This document shows positions 30,622-44,064 of a stretch of 64,000 nucleotides of DNA, in pieces. Position numbers and translations under genes: made by a program. Origin of the DNA: Asaia astilbis JCM 15831 (GTDB lineage Bacteria > Pseudomonadota > Alphaproteobacteria > Acetobacterales > Acetobacteraceae); the NCBI RefSeq assembly GCF_000613845.1, contig NZ_BAJT01000003.1, forward strand, positions 124,001-188,000. The letters run 5' to 3'. The notes under the pieces were generated by a model. That model was given only the letters and a program-made list of their open reading frames with translations. It made no database searches and had not been told where the DNA came from. Position 1 is the stretch's first letter. Every line of letters starts with the position of its first letter.

Positions 30622-30675
30622 GTACAATTCAGTACAGGTTACCCGAACTGTATGGCACAGAGTGTCCATACAGTT
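30622..30675. promoter_or_regulatory. Operator region between the DMT transporter and mocR genes
   Basis: A perfect 10-bp inverted repeat, AACTGTATGG (30646-30655) and CCATACAGTT (30666-30675), is separated by 10 bases. Just upstream, GTACA occurs twice at exactly 10-base spacing (30622 and 30632). The inverted repeat ends 11 bases before the mocR start codon and overlaps the region where its mRNA would begin. MocR proteins commonly bind repeats in such divergent gaps, so this is the likely binding site for control of both genes. Confidence 0.7.
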
Positions 30676-30686
30676 GCGAGGTGGAA

Positions 30687-32120
30687 ATGCGTCAGAGAAC
30701 TCGTACGGAAACTGTTATGGTCTCGATACGTGAGCGGATTGCGTCGGGGCATGTCGCGTCTGGAGAGCGCTTGCCTTCTATTCGCCGTCTGGCAACGCAA
30801 TATGGGTTCTCTCCATCGACGATCGCCGAAGCCTATGAACGGCTCGTCGCCGAAGGTCTTCTTTCTGCGCGGCCGGGTTCGGGTTATTTCGCGCAGGGTA
30901 AAGCCCGAATGGAAGTCCCCGCCACACCCAGACGGGCATGCGAGATCGATCCTTTTTGGGTGTCGCGTCAGGCGCTTGAAGCCGATCCGGCGGTGATGCA
31001 ACCTGGCTGCGGCTGGTTGCCGCCTGACTGGATGCCGCAGGATGCGCTGCGCCAGGCGTTGCGGGTGATGTCCCGAAGTGACGCGACTGCGTTGAGTGGG
31101 TATGGCCCGACAAAGGGGTCGCCTGAATTGAGAGTGCATCTGTCGCGGCGTTGGGCAGACGAGCAATTCCATATCTCGCCCGATCAGATCTTACTGACGG
31201 GTTCAGGTACGCAGGCTGTCGACCTTGTCTGTCGGTCACTGCTCCGGCCGGGAGACACGGTGCTCGTCGATGACCCGTGTTATTTCAACTTCATGGCATT
31301 GCTGGAGGTGCATAAGCTCAAGGTCATCGGGGTGCCCTGTCTCGCAGACGGGCCCGACCTGACTGTCTTTGACGAACTTCTGCGGAAGGAGACGCCACGG
31401 CTCTATATCACCAACTCCGGACTACAGAACCCGGTCGGTAGCAGCCTGAGCCCGCTGAAAGCACATCGCCTGCTTGGCCTCGCGCAAGCCTGTGATCTGA
31501 CAATCATCGAAGATGATATTTTCGCCGATTTGGCGCCCAGACCATTTGCGAGCCTGGCGCCGCTCGATGGTCTCGAGCGTGTCGTCCGTGTCGGATCATT
31601 TTCAAAAACACTCTCCGCGTCCCTCAGATGCGGGTACGTCGCAGCACAGCCGAGCCTGATCGACACGATCGCCGATCTTCAGATCGCGACAGGCTTTGCA
31701 GGCATCAGTCCTGTGACAGCCGGTGTTGTGCTGCATGTGTTGAAAGGTGGGTCGTATCGACGGCATCTCGAGAAGCTGCATCGTCGTCTGGCGAAGGCGC
31801 GCAAAGACGTCGTAGGGCGACTGGATGCGCTGGGGATAAGACCACTGGTTACTCCCACGGGCGGCTTTACGCTCTGGTGCTCCATGCCGCAGGAATGTGA
31901 TGTCACCGTACTTGCCCGGTTGGCGCTCGAAGAAGGGATGCTGCTGGCCCCGGGGGCGGTGTTCAGCATCTCGGGAAAGGCAGATGGGCTGATGCGGTTC
32001 AATGTGGCTGCCATGACCGATCCGCTGATCATGGAGCACTTCATCGATTTGCTGAGACGCGTGCAGTCCCGTCACGAACCTGAAGTCAGGGCAGGTGACG
32101 GGGGAGGGAATTCCGCCTAG
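30687..32120 (+). CDS. MocR-family (GntR-type HTH plus aminotransferase domain) transcriptional regulator
   Basis: A PLP-binding transcription factor. ATG 30687 has GAGGTGG upstream. Residues 1-75 are a GntR-type winged helix ([34 protein letters not shown]). The rest is a fold-type I aminotransferase domain with [13 protein letters not shown], the Asp/Tyr region [18 protein letters not shown], and the PLP-Lys segment [17 protein letters not shown]. The product is 477 aa and intact. Its stop shares the CTAG tetranucleotide (32117-32120) with the convergent lexA stop. It probably regulates the divergent DMT transporter through the 30646-30675 repeat. Confidence 0.93.
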   Translation: MRQRTRTETVMVSIRERIASGHVASGERLPSIRRLATQYGFSPSTIAEAYERLVAEGLLSARPGSGYFAQGKARMEVPATPRRACEIDPFWVSRQALEADPAVMQPGCGWLPPDWMPQDALRQALRVMSRSDATALSGYGPTKGSPELRVHLSRRWADEQFHISPDQILLTGSGTQAVDLVCRSLLRPGDTVLVDDPCYFNFMALLEVHKLKVIGVPCLADGPDLTVFDELLRKETPRLYITNSGLQNPVGSSLSPLKAHRLLGLAQACDLTIIEDDIFADLAPRPFASLAPLDGLERVVRVGSFSKTLSASLRCGYVAAQPSLIDTIADLQIATGFAGISPVTAGVVLHVLKGGSYRRHLEKLHRRLAKARKDVVGRLDALGIRPLVTPTGGFTLWCSMPQECDVTVLARLALEEGMLLAPGAVFSISGKADGLMRFNVAAMTDPLIMEHFIDLLRRVQSRHEPEVRAGDGGGNSA

Positions 32121-32833
32121 CTGTATTGCCGGTAAAGGCCGATCAGCACGCCCTGAATCTTGACCCGGTTTCGCGGGAAGATCTGCGTTTCATATGCCGC
32201 GTTGGCGGGCTCCAGAGCAATCGACTGGGATTTCTGACGCAGGCGTTTCAGGGTGACTTCTTGATCATCGACCAGCGCTACGACGATCTGGCCGTTTTCT
32301 GCGGTCTCGCCTTGTCGGATGATGACGGTATCCCCATCGAGGATACCCGCCTCAATCATGGAATCCCCAGAGACGTGCAGCGCATAATGCTGACCCTTGG
32401 TCAGTTGCCCAGCGGGGACGTCGATTTGTTCACCTTGATCTCGGAATGCTTCGATGGGCAGTCCTGCAGCAATACGGCCATAGAGGGGGACGCCGACAAC
32501 AGGCGTTTGCGCGGTCGTGTCAGACGCAGGAGTGGCTCTCTCCTGACTATGCGCGAGACGGGGGAAGCCGGCGTTTTCCGGGACAAGAGACGGCGCGGGT
32601 GTCACCGGCGTCGTCTCGGTAATCGGTAGGCGAACAATTTCCAGAGCACGGGCGCGGTGATGATGCCGCCGGAGAAAGCCTCGTTCCTCAAGCGCAGAAA
32701 TCAGTCGGTGGATGCCTGATTTGGAGCGAAGGTCGAGCGCCTCCTTCATCTCGTCAAAAGAGGGAGAAAACCCGGTCCGCTTCAGATAAGAGTCGATGTA
32801 AAGCAGAAGCTGATGTTGCTTGCGTGTGAGCAT
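32117..32833 (-). CDS. lexA: LexA repressor
   Basis: SOS-response repressor and self-cleaving serine protease. The 238-aa protein has the winged-helix [21 protein letters not shown]...[20 protein letters not shown] (about 1-60). Its cleavage site Ala-Gly is in [11 protein letters not shown], the catalytic Ser is in SGDSMIEAG, and Lys is in VTLKRLRQ. The linker is longer than in E. coli LexA, as is usual in alphaproteobacteria. The frame is intact. A GTTC-N7-GTTC LexA box lies 59 bases upstream, which indicates autoregulation. Confidence 0.97.
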   Translation of the reverse strand: MLTRKQHQLLLYIDSYLKRTGFSPSFDEMKEALDLRSKSGIHRLISALEERGFLRRHHHRARALEIVRLPITETTPVTPAPSLVPENAGFPRLAHSQERATPASDTTAQTPVVGVPLYGRIAAGLPIEAFRDQGEQIDVPAGQLTKGQHYALHVSGDSMIEAGILDGDTVIIRQGETAENGQIVVALVDDQEVTLKRLRQKSQSIALEPANAAYETQIFPRNRVKIQGVLIGLYRQYS

Positions 32834-32891
32834 GGGTTTCCTCTCTCCGTGGCCGGGGTTATCTGGAACCTTGGCGGCCCGGAATCACTAT

Positions 32892-32906
32892 GTTCTTATA
32901 AAGTTC
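32892..32906 (-). promoter_or_regulatory. LexA (SOS) box of the lexA promoter
   Basis: GTTC (32892-32895), a 7-base spacer and GTTC (32903-32906) match the alphaproteobacterial LexA operator GTTC-N7-GTTC exactly. On the minus strand it reads GAAC-N7-GAAC. Position about 60 bases upstream of lexA fits autoregulation. I found no second copy upstream of other repair genes here. Confidence 0.85.
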
Positions 32907-33069
32907 TTGCTTCGATCTCTTCAAGATTTTTTCCCCAGAACGTCAAAATTAATCCACTGAATCATCAGAAACACTTGACCTGCGCGCCTAATGCCCGCAT
33001 TTATGCGCCCAGCTTGAAAACGCTGCCGTTCATGTCGCGCGCAGCGACAGATCAGTTTGCGAGGACCCA

Positions 33070-33237
33070 ATGGCTAAGACCAATGTCATCCAGATCCGTC
33101 TCGTCTCGACCGCGGATACCGGATATTTCTATGTTACCAAGAAGAACGCCCGTTCTGCGACAGGCAAGATGGAAGTGCGCAAGTACGACCCAGTCGTCCG
33201 CAAGCACGTTGCGTTCCGTGAAGCCAAGATCAAGTAA
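33070..33237 (+). CDS. rpmG: 50S ribosomal protein L33
   Basis: A 55-aa protein beginning [23 protein letters not shown] and ending VAFREAKIK, the typical bacterial L33. No CxxC zinc pairs are present, so it is the zinc-independent (C-) form. It is a short gene with its own terminator. A TTGACC about 95 bases upstream may be part of its promoter. Confidence 0.95.
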   Translation: MAKTNVIQIRLVSTADTGYFYVTKKNARSATGKMEVRKYDPVVRKHVAFREAKIK

Positions 33238-33256
33238 GATCGGCTTCAACGATTAG

Positions 33257-33285
33257 AAAAAGCGGCCCTTAGTGGCCGCTTTTTT
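33257..33285 (+). terminator. Rho-independent terminator of rpmG
   Basis: AAAAAGCGGCC and GGCCGCTTTTTT form a 7-bp GC stem (33261-33267, 33274-33280) extended by A-T pairs, with a T run after it. It lies 20 bases after the rpmG stop. Confidence 0.95.
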
Positions 33286-33306
33286 ATGTCTACTGCCTGA
33301 GGCGCG

Positions 33307-33342
33307 TTCGAAAGTCACAACCCAGCGGGTGTAACTTTCGAA
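33307..33342. repeat. Long imperfect inverted repeat between rpmG and ftsB
   Basis: Perfect outer arms TTCGAAAGT (33307-33315) and ACTTTCGAA (33334-33342) enclose an inner CACAACCC/GGGTGTA pairing with one bulge and an AGC loop. There is no T run on either side. It could end the ftsB message (minus strand) or be a protein-binding site. Confidence 0.6.
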
Positions 33343-33371
33343 GACGTAGCCTGAAGGTCGAAGTTGATTAT

Positions 33372-33701
33372 TTAGTAAAGCTTCTCATGCGGGCCGTACG
33401 GAATGACCGTATCGCCTTCACGCGCCAGATTGAGCATGGCTCTCGACCGTTCATCGAGCATATCGGCGTCAAGGGCGCGTTCGTTCAGGCTGGTAATGCG
33501 ACGCTTCCAGACGATTTGCTCGGCTTCGGCGTCTTTTTGCGCCTGCACGGCCTGACTCATGAGGGTGAGTTGCTGGTGATAGGCTTTCATTCCGTGATCG
33601 CCCTGAAGGGCGTTCCATCCGAAATAGCCAGTCAGCGCCAGAAAGAGGGCCGGTGGGACAACAGCGCGCACCGCACGGCGGATAACTCGAAAAAACTGCA
33701 C
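33372..33701 (-). CDS. ftsB: FtsB/DivIC-type septum formation protein
   Basis: A small bitopic division protein that forms a complex with FtsL and FtsQ. The 109-aa product has one membrane helix (about residues 15-31, VVPPALFLALTGYFGW) followed by a periplasmic coiled-coil segment (YHQQLTLMSQAVQAQKDAEAE) and the short conserved tail AREGDTVIPYGP. Placement directly after eno on the same strand is common in alphaproteobacteria and supports the call. The frame is intact. Confidence 0.85.
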   Translation of the reverse strand: MQFFRVIRRAVRAVVPPALFLALTGYFGWNALQGDHGMKAYHQQLTLMSQAVQAQKDAEAEQIVWKRRITSLNERALDADMLDERSRAMLNLAREGDTVIPYGPHEKLY

Positions 33702-33780
33702 GGGAACTCCATGAACGCAAGCATGCGCTATTAAAGCGATGCTAACCCCATAAAAGTTTCCTTAACAATAACGTGAAAGG

Positions 33781-33807
33781 CCGGAGACAAGAAAAACTTG
33801 TCTCCGG
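33781..33807 (-). terminator. Hairpin after eno
   Basis: A perfect 11-bp stem, CCGGAGACAAG / CTTGTCTCCGG with a 5-base A/T loop, begins 9 bases after the eno stop. On the minus strand only CCTTT follows, so the T run is weak. It may be a 3'-end stabiliser or partial terminator before ftsB. Confidence 0.6.
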
Positions 33808-33815
33808 GGTTGATT

Positions 33816-35670
<1,855 letters not shown>

Positions 35671-35683
<13 letters not shown>

Positions 35684-36133
35684 AAAACAGGCTCGCAGAT
35701 CACCGGAAAATTGACCGAGCGTGCAATGAAGCAATGGGCGTGAGCCTGTTCATGAAGTGCTTCGGCTCTGGAGAGTGAGCTGCCACTGGCGAGGGTGATG
35801 AGGGGGCGCAAAACCGCGCTCTCGAATTCGCCATCGCCTTGCGGCGATTCAAGCATGACAGCTTCGGCATTGTCTTCATACGCTGTCACGACGATGCCAG
35901 CGCCAGCACAAAGCCCGAGATACCAAAGCTTGTGACAGGCGCTGAGGGAGGCGAGCAGCAATTCGCCAGGGTTCCAGCCCGTCGGATCGCCGTGAAAGCT
36001 CGGATCGGCAGAACCGTGGATGACTGGCTTGCCCTCGGCAGCAATATCATGATTGCGCCCGTAGACATGCCAGGAGCGTGTTCCTAGCCCGTGATTGCCT
36101 GTCCACTCAGTACGGACAGAATAGACGTGACGC

Positions 36134-36144
<11 letters not shown>
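35671..36144 (-). CDS. OsmC/Ohr-family protein
   Basis: Family members reduce organic hydroperoxides with two cysteines or act in osmotic-stress protection. The 157-aa protein has the [19 protein letters not shown] segment with the peroxidatic-type Cys, and [17 protein letters not shown] with the second Cys. The Glu of [11 protein letters not shown] is present. The frame is intact. It overlaps the end of kdsA by 11 bases on the same strand and so may be the last gene of pyrG-kdsA-osmC. Confidence 0.88.
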
Positions 36145-38660
<2,516 letters not shown>

Positions 38661-38679
38661 AATTTTTGAGTTTGTGACC

Positions 38680-39030
38680 TTACTGCTTCGCTGGCGTCGC
38701 CGGTACCTGCTGGGGCGAGGTCGGTGCGGCCGGGGCAGGGGTCGTCTGTGAAGACGATGCCGGGGCGGGCTGGGCAAGAATGTCGCTGCCAGAATGGGTC
38801 GAGGCGCCACGGTTCAGCACGGCAAGAAGCAGGCAAAGAATCATGAACACGCCAGCGAGGATGGATGTCGAGCGTGTCAGGAGATTGGCCGTGCCGCGCC
38901 CGGTCATGAAGGACCCCATGCCCTGGCTGCTTCCGATGCCGAGGCCACCACCTTCACTGCGCTGAATGAGAATGACGCCGATCAGGGCTATGGTCACGAA
39001 GAAGTTGAGAACGAGCAGCAGCGTGGTCAT
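38680..39030 (-). CDS. secG: Protein translocase subunit SecG
   Basis: Accessory membrane subunit of the SecYEG channel. The 116-aa product has two membrane helices (about 4-22 and 54-72) flanking the conserved loop LIQRSEGGGLGIGSSQGMGSFM. The C terminus is a low-complexity Ala/Pro/Ser/Gln tail typical of alphaproteobacterial SecG. The frame is intact. The order tpiA-secG-pyrG is conserved in many alphaproteobacteria. Confidence 0.94.
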   Translation of the reverse strand: MTTLLLVLNFFVTIALIGVILIQRSEGGGLGIGSSQGMGSFMTGRGTANLLTRSTSILAGVFMILCLLLAVLNRGASTHSGSDILAQPAPASSSQTTPAPAAPTSPQQVPATPAKQ

Positions 39031-39064
39031 GTCCGGCTTTCAGGTAATCACGATAAAAATGCCG

Positions 39065-39813
39065 TCAGGAAGTCAGCGAAAGACCAGCCTTTGCGATGCC
39101 GAGAAACGATCCGGCAGACAAGCTGGCCCCGCCGACGAGCACGCCCCCCACACCGGGAACAGCGAGGATGGACGCGGCATCTTCGGGCTTGACTGAGCCG
39201 CCATACAGGACCCGGTCGATTTGTCATCCGTTTCCAGATGGCGGTGCAGAACCTCATGCAGGAAGGAGAGGCGCGACTGAATGTCTTCGCGCGTGGCGGC
39301 CTTGCCTGTGCCGATCGCCCAGATCGGCTCATACGCAACGACACCGTTGAAGTCGGGGGGGAGGCACTCGGTGATCTGCTCGGTCAGCCACGTCTCCGCC
39401 ACACCGTCTTCCTGTTGCTGCGCGGTTTCGCCCACGCAGACGACCGGGCATAGTCCGTGCTCGCAAGCAGCGCGAACTTTGCGTCTCACGAGCTCATTTG
39501 TCTCATGGTGATGTTCGCGTCGTTCGGAATGCCCCAGGATGACATGGGTTACCCCAAGATCCGCAAGCATGGGTGCGGCAATATCGCCCGTGAAGGCCCC
39601 CTCGGACTCTGCATGACAATCCTGAGCACCCAGGCCGATGTCGTGAGCGCGCAAAAGAGATGCCAAAGCGCCGATGAGCGTGAAGGGCGGGGCGATTATA
39701 ATCTCGCGTTCAGCCACAATCGGGGCAATTGCGCCGGCAATCCCGGTGGCAAGATCATTCCCTTGTTCGTGCAGCCCATGCATTTTCCAGTTGCCTATGA
39801 TCATCTGGCGCAT
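39065..39813 (-). CDS. tpiA: Triosephosphate isomerase (one frameshift)
   Basis: Interconverts dihydroxyacetone phosphate and glyceraldehyde-3-phosphate. I choose ATG 39813 ([13 protein letters not shown], with Asn and the catalytic Lys) rather than the longer frame. The electrophile His is in VILGHSERR and the catalytic Glu in [11 protein letters not shown]. The frame breaks at about 39218. Restoring one C in ACCGGGTCC gives [19 protein letters not shown], the phosphate-binding segment, and an end at 39065 (249 aa). Confidence 0.96.
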
Positions 39814-39908
39814 CGTGCTCTCTCCATCCCGGGCGATCAGCCTGCTTAGCGCAGGTCTTCGGGACCGGAACAGACCATTTCTCAACAAAATACATCATCT
39901 TCTTGTCA

Positions 39909-39935
39909 GCTGTGTCACATCTGATGTGACACAGC
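39909..39935. promoter_or_regulatory. Perfect 27-bp palindrome in the tpiA-ppiD divergent gap
   Basis: Two 13-base arms, GCTGTGTCACATC and GATGTGACACAGC, flank a single central T with no mismatch. The position between two divergent starts (39813 and 40039) suggests an operator for a dimeric regulator. The regulator is unknown; the half-site contains TGTCAC/GTGACA. Confidence 0.65.
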
Positions 39936-40038
39936 CTCACACAAGGCGGGGCGTTTTGGGCGCCGTCTGGTCAAGGAGAGTGTCTGGCAGTATGGTCCTG
40001 CGCTTCAATCCTTGGCGAATTGCGGATCTGTAGCGCGT

Positions 40039-41957
40039 ATGATTTCGACTTTGCGGCATCTTGTTGTCGATTCCTGGATCGGGCGTCTCATCGCTCTCCT
40101 CATTTTTCTCGCTTTTGTGGGGTGGGGCGTCGGTGACGTGGTCGGGAGCTATAATGGCTCGCAGGCCGACACGGTCGTCACCATCGGCTCACGTCGGATC
40201 ACGGCTTCTGACCTCGATCGTGGCATTCGCAATCGTTTCCCTGCCGCTGCGCAGCAGATGGGCGTGAGTGATCCGTCCCAGCTGCCCCCCAATGTGCGTC
40301 GCGAAGTTGCGCAGGGTGTTCTGCAAAGTCTTCTGGCCCAGAACGAAGCGCTGGCTCTTGCTGATCGCAACGGAATGAAGGTTCCGGATGCTCTGGTTCG
40401 CAAGGAAGTCTTCAGCTATCGCGCTTTTCAGGGAACGGATGGACGCTTCGACCGCAAGCTCTTCGACGAACGGCTGAAAAAACTCGGCCTTCAGGAACGC
40501 ACCCTGCTTGAATCGGTGCGAGACGATATCGGCGCTCGCGGCCTGCTCGACGGACTTGGAAAAACGATGGTCGTGCCAAATTCCGTTCTCGATCAGCTGC
40601 TGGCTTTCAATACGCGTCAGTACAAAACTGATCTGCTGCGTCTCGACAGTGGCAGCATGGCCGTCCCGGCCGCGGCTGAAGAAGCCCAGTTGCGCCGCTA
40701 TTACGACAATCATTCCTCGCAGTACCGTTCGGCCGAGTATCGCCATGCGAAGATCATTCTGCTGTCGGTTGACAGTGTTGCGCACAGCCTGACCGTGCCG
40801 GATGAGCAGCTCAAGCGCTACTATGAGTTCGAGAATGCTAAATATAATGTCCCGGAAACGCGCGATATCGAAGTTCTGACTCTCCCGAACCGCGTTGCGG
40901 CTGAGGCGATTGTCACGGCCTGGAAAGCCAATTCCGATTGGGCCAGCATCCAGAAAGCAGACCCCTCGGCGGCCTCTGTTTCGTTCCCCCATGCCCGACA
41001 AGCTGATATTCCCAGCCCGGAGCTGGCTAAGGCAGCTTTCTCGGCTCCGGAGAACGCGGTGCAGGGGCCAATTGAGAGCCCGACGGGCTGGATCGTCTTC
41101 AGGGTGGCGGCCATTGCCGCCCCGCATAAGACCGATTTCGAGCACGCCAAAGCCGAGATTCGTGACGAAATCGCCCGGTCGCAAGCGCCGCAACTCTTTG
41201 CGCAGCGTTTCGCCAGCCTTCAGGATGCGATTGCCGGCAGTGCTGACCTTGAGCAAATCCCGACCGATCTGGGCGCTGTGCCGGCTCAGGGATCGCTCGA
41301 TGAGCAGGGCCTGACCAAGGACGGCGAAATGGCGCCCCTGCCGGGCGATGAGGCCACACGCAAGGCCATCATCGCGCGTGTGTTCGAACAGAAGAAGGGC
41401 GACAAGCCTCTCTGGTGAACGGGCCGCAGGGAAGTGCCTTTGCCGTGGTCGTCGATCAGATCGAGCCCGGTCATGTGAAGCCTTACGAGGTCGTGCGCGA
41501 ACAGGTTGGCCATGACTGGCTCAAGGCGCAGCAGCTTCACATGGCTGATGAACGTGCGACCACGATCATGCTGGCGGCGCGTCGTTCAGGCGGACTCGAG
41601 AAGGCTGTCGCGGGCACGACTGACGCAGCTGCAATGCAGAAAGATCTGCCTCTCTCCAGAATGCAGAATGCGGGTCTGCCTGCGGCTCTTCTGTCCGCGG
41701 TGTTTGCGACAGCTCCCGGCAAGACCGGAATGCTTGCTGTCGGCGATACGCTCTATGTCTTTACGGTGACCGGCACACAGGCTGCGTCTGCCAAAAGCAC
41801 GAAGGCGCTTCGTGCCTCGATGCAGAACCAGCTGCAGGAGACGGTTCAGTCCGACGTGCCGACGGTCTTCGTTCATAGTCTCGAAAACCAGATCAAGCCT
41901 GTTCCGAACATGCCTGTCCTGCAGCAGGTTCTGAATGCGGCGGCAGGGCAGCCATGA
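40039..41957 (+). CDS. PpiD/SurA-type periplasmic peptidyl-prolyl isomerase (one frameshift)
   Basis: A membrane-anchored folding factor for exported proteins. ATG 40039 (MISTLRHLVVDSWIGRLIAL) is followed by one membrane helix at about residues 16-35. A SurA-like N-terminal domain follows (about 45-190) and then a parvulin-like region (ETRDIEVLTLPNRVAAEAIV... ASPELAKAAFSAPENAVQGPIESPTGW region). The frame stops at 41418. Restoring one base in AAGCCTCTCTGG gives KPSLVNGPQGSAFAV and continues to 41957 (639 aa). The ATGA at the break looks like gene coupling but is an artefact. It overlaps trpE by 4 bases, a linkage common in alphaproteobacteria. Confidence 0.87.
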
Positions 41958-43426
41958 CGACACGCTTCGTCTACAGCATCGAGGCCGCCGACCTTCTGAC
42001 GCCGGTTTCAGCCTTCATGAAGCTTTCTTCTCTCGTTCCCGAGCATGAGAAGGGTCGCCCCTATCGTCTCCTCTTCGAGAGTGTCGAGGGGGGCGCGACA
42101 CGGGGGCGTTATTCCGTCATCGCCCTTTTGCCTGATCTGGTATGGCGCTGCGCTCACGGTGTGGCCTCGATCAATCATGCGCCTTTTGAGTCTGGTTCAC
42201 AGTTCGAGGAAGTCGCCGAGAAGCCTCTGCACTCGCTGCGGGCTCTGATCGAGACAAGTCGGGCCGCGCTGCCCGAGGGGCTGCCGACGATGATCGGTGG
42301 TGTCTTCGGCTATCTCGGTTATGACATGGTCCGCCAGATGGAGGTCCTGCCAGACGCGCCGCCGGATGATCTGCATCTCCCCGATGGCGTCATGATGCGT
42401 CCAAGCCTGTTTGCCGTATTCGACTCGGTCAGAGACGAGCTCTATCTAGCTGTGCCTGTACGCGAAAACGGTATGACGGAAGAAGCTGCTCAGCTGCTGC
42501 TGGAGCGCGCTCGCAAAGCGCTTGTCTCTGCACCTCTCGAGCTGCCCGCGTCGCTGCCGCAAGGGACGCAGCTTGCTGCCCCTGTTTCGACGTTCACCCC
42601 GGATGCCTTCATGGATCGGGTCAGGAAGGCGCAGGATTATATCGCTGCGGGCGACGCCTTTCAGATCGTCCCAAGTCAGCGTTTCGAGACCGCGTTCCCG
42701 CTGCCGCCTCTGGCGCTTTATCGCTCCTTGCGCCGTGTCAATCCTGCCCCGTTCTTGTTTCTGGTCGAAATGGACGGGTTCTCGCTGGTTGGATCGTCCC
42801 CCGAAATTCTTGTCCGACTGCGCGATGGCGCGGTGACCGTGCGACCTCTTGCAGGCACTCGTCCGAGAGGCGCGGATCGTGATGAGGATGAACGCCTTGA
42901 GGCCGAGCTGCTGGCCGATCAGAAGGAGCGTGCCGAGCATCTGATGCTGATCGATCTCGGTCGCAACGATGTCGGGCGCGTTGCCCAGACAGGATCCGTG
43001 ACTGTGCCCGCTTCCTTCGTGGTCGAGCGTTACAGCCACGTGATGCATATCTCTTCGACAGTGCAGGGGCTCATTCAGCCGCAGTACGATGCTTTGGATG
43101 CTCTGTCCGCTGCCTTTCCGGCAGGAACGCTGACAGGCGCGCCGAAAATTCGGGCGATGGAAATCATCGATGAGCTGGAAGTGACCCGTCGCGGCCCATA
43201 TTCCGGCTGCATAGGTTACATTGGCGCCGATGGCGATATGGATACCTGCATCGGGCTGCGTATGGCGATCCTGCACAAGGACCGTATGTATGTGCAGGCT
43301 GGATGTGGCGTTGTGGCTGACAGTGACCCTGTCAGTGAGGAGATGGAGACGCGGCACAAATCGCGCGCCATTTTCCGTGCCGCCGAACTCGCCGTGCAGC
43401 AGGCCAGTGACTGTGGCGGAGTGTAA
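41954..43426 (+). CDS. trpE: Anthranilate synthase component I
   Basis: Converts chorismate to anthranilate with ammonia supplied by TrpG, the first step of tryptophan synthesis. The 490-aa protein has the N-terminal regulatory segment including LLFESVEGGATRGRYSVIA. The chorismate-binding domain shows LAGTRPRGADRDEDERL, DLGRNDVGRV, FPAGTLTGAPKIRAMEII and GCIGYIGADGDMD. The frame is intact. It begins inside the last codons of ppiD, so no trp leader or attenuator precedes it here. Confidence 0.97.
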   Translation: MTTRFVYSIEAADLLTPVSAFMKLSSLVPEHEKGRPYRLLFESVEGGATRGRYSVIALLPDLVWRCAHGVASINHAPFESGSQFEEVAEKPLHSLRALIETSRAALPEGLPTMIGGVFGYLGYDMVRQMEVLPDAPPDDLHLPDGVMMRPSLFAVFDSVRDELYLAVPVRENGMTEEAAQLLLERARKALVSAPLELPASLPQGTQLAAPVSTFTPDAFMDRVRKAQDYIAAGDAFQIVPSQRFETAFPLPPLALYRSLRRVNPAPFLFLVEMDGFSLVGSSPEILVRLRDGAVTVRPLAGTRPRGADRDEDERLEAELLADQKERAEHLMLIDLGRNDVGRVAQTGSVTVPASFVVERYSHVMHISSTVQGLIQPQYDALDALSAAFPAGTLTGAPKIRAMEIIDELEVTRRGPYSGCIGYIGADGDMDTCIGLRMAILHKDRMYVQAGCGVVADSDPVSEEMETRHKSRAIFRAAELAVQQASDCGGV

Positions 43427-43432
43427 TCGAAT

Positions 43433-43461
43433 TTGACGTTCATCAGAGACAGCGCCATCTT
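43433..43461 (+). promoter_or_regulatory. Possible internal promoter before trpG
   Basis: TTGACG (43433-43438), a 17-base spacer and CATCTT (43456-43461) lie just before trpG. Transcription would start about at the trpG ATG (43468), giving a leaderless mRNA. No ribosome binding site is visible before trpG, which is consistent, but the -10 is weak. Confidence 0.3.
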
Positions 43462-43467
43462 AGTGCC

Positions 43468-44064
43468 ATGATATTGCTGATCGACAACTACGACAGTTTT
43501 ACCTTCAATCTCGTCCATCATTTCGGGGCGCTGGGTGAAAGCTGTGACGTCTGGCGTAACGATGCGCTGAGCGTGCAGGCGGCGCTTGACCTCAATCCGG
43601 AAGCCATTGTGATTTCCCCGGGGCCCTGCTCACCCAACGAAGCCGGGATCTGCTGTGCGCTGATCGAGGCAGCCGCACCGCGCATTCCTGTGCTGGGCGT
43701 CTGCCTTGGGCATCAGGCGATCGGTCAGGTTTTCGGTGCGAGCGTCGTGCGCGCGCCGAAGCCGATGCATGGCAAGGTCGATGCGATCGAGCATGATGGC
43801 ACGGGTGTTTTCCACGGGCTTTCGAGTCCGTCACAGGCGACGCGTTATCATAGTCTGACTCTCGCCCCTAAGACGATTCCGGACTCCCTGATTGTCAATG
43901 CGCGCTCGAGTGACGGGGTTGTGATGGGCGTCCATCATCGAACGCTGCCGGTACACGGGGTGCAGTTTCATCCCGAGAGCATCGCTTCCGCCGATGGCCA
44001 GCGTATGTTGGCCAATTTCCTCAGCATTGCACGCGATGCGCGCCAGAAAACGCAAGTTGCCTGA
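43468..44064 (+). CDS. trpG: Anthranilate synthase component II (glutamine amidotransferase)
   Basis: Supplies ammonia from glutamine to TrpE. The 198-aa class I amidotransferase has LLIDNYDSFTFNLVHHF, SPGPCSPNEAGI, the nucleophile Cys in LGVCLGHQAIG and the catalytic His/Glu in VQFHPESI. The frame is intact. It starts 41 bases after trpE and its stop abuts the trpD start. Confidence 0.97.
   Translation: MILLIDNYDSFTFNLVHHFGALGESCDVWRNDALSVQAALDLNPEAIVISPGPCSPNEAGICCALIEAAAPRIPVLGVCLGHQAIGQVFGASVVRAPKPMHGKVDAIEHDGTGVFHGLSSPSQATRYHSLTLAPKTIPDSLIVNARSSDGVVMGVHHRTLPVHGVQFHPESIASADGQRMLANFLSIARDARQKTQVA

Noticed and set aside
41410..41425. ATGA-like junction in ppiD read as two genes
   Set aside because: The second frame begins inside a continuous periplasmic domain; one restored base gives a normal-length protein.
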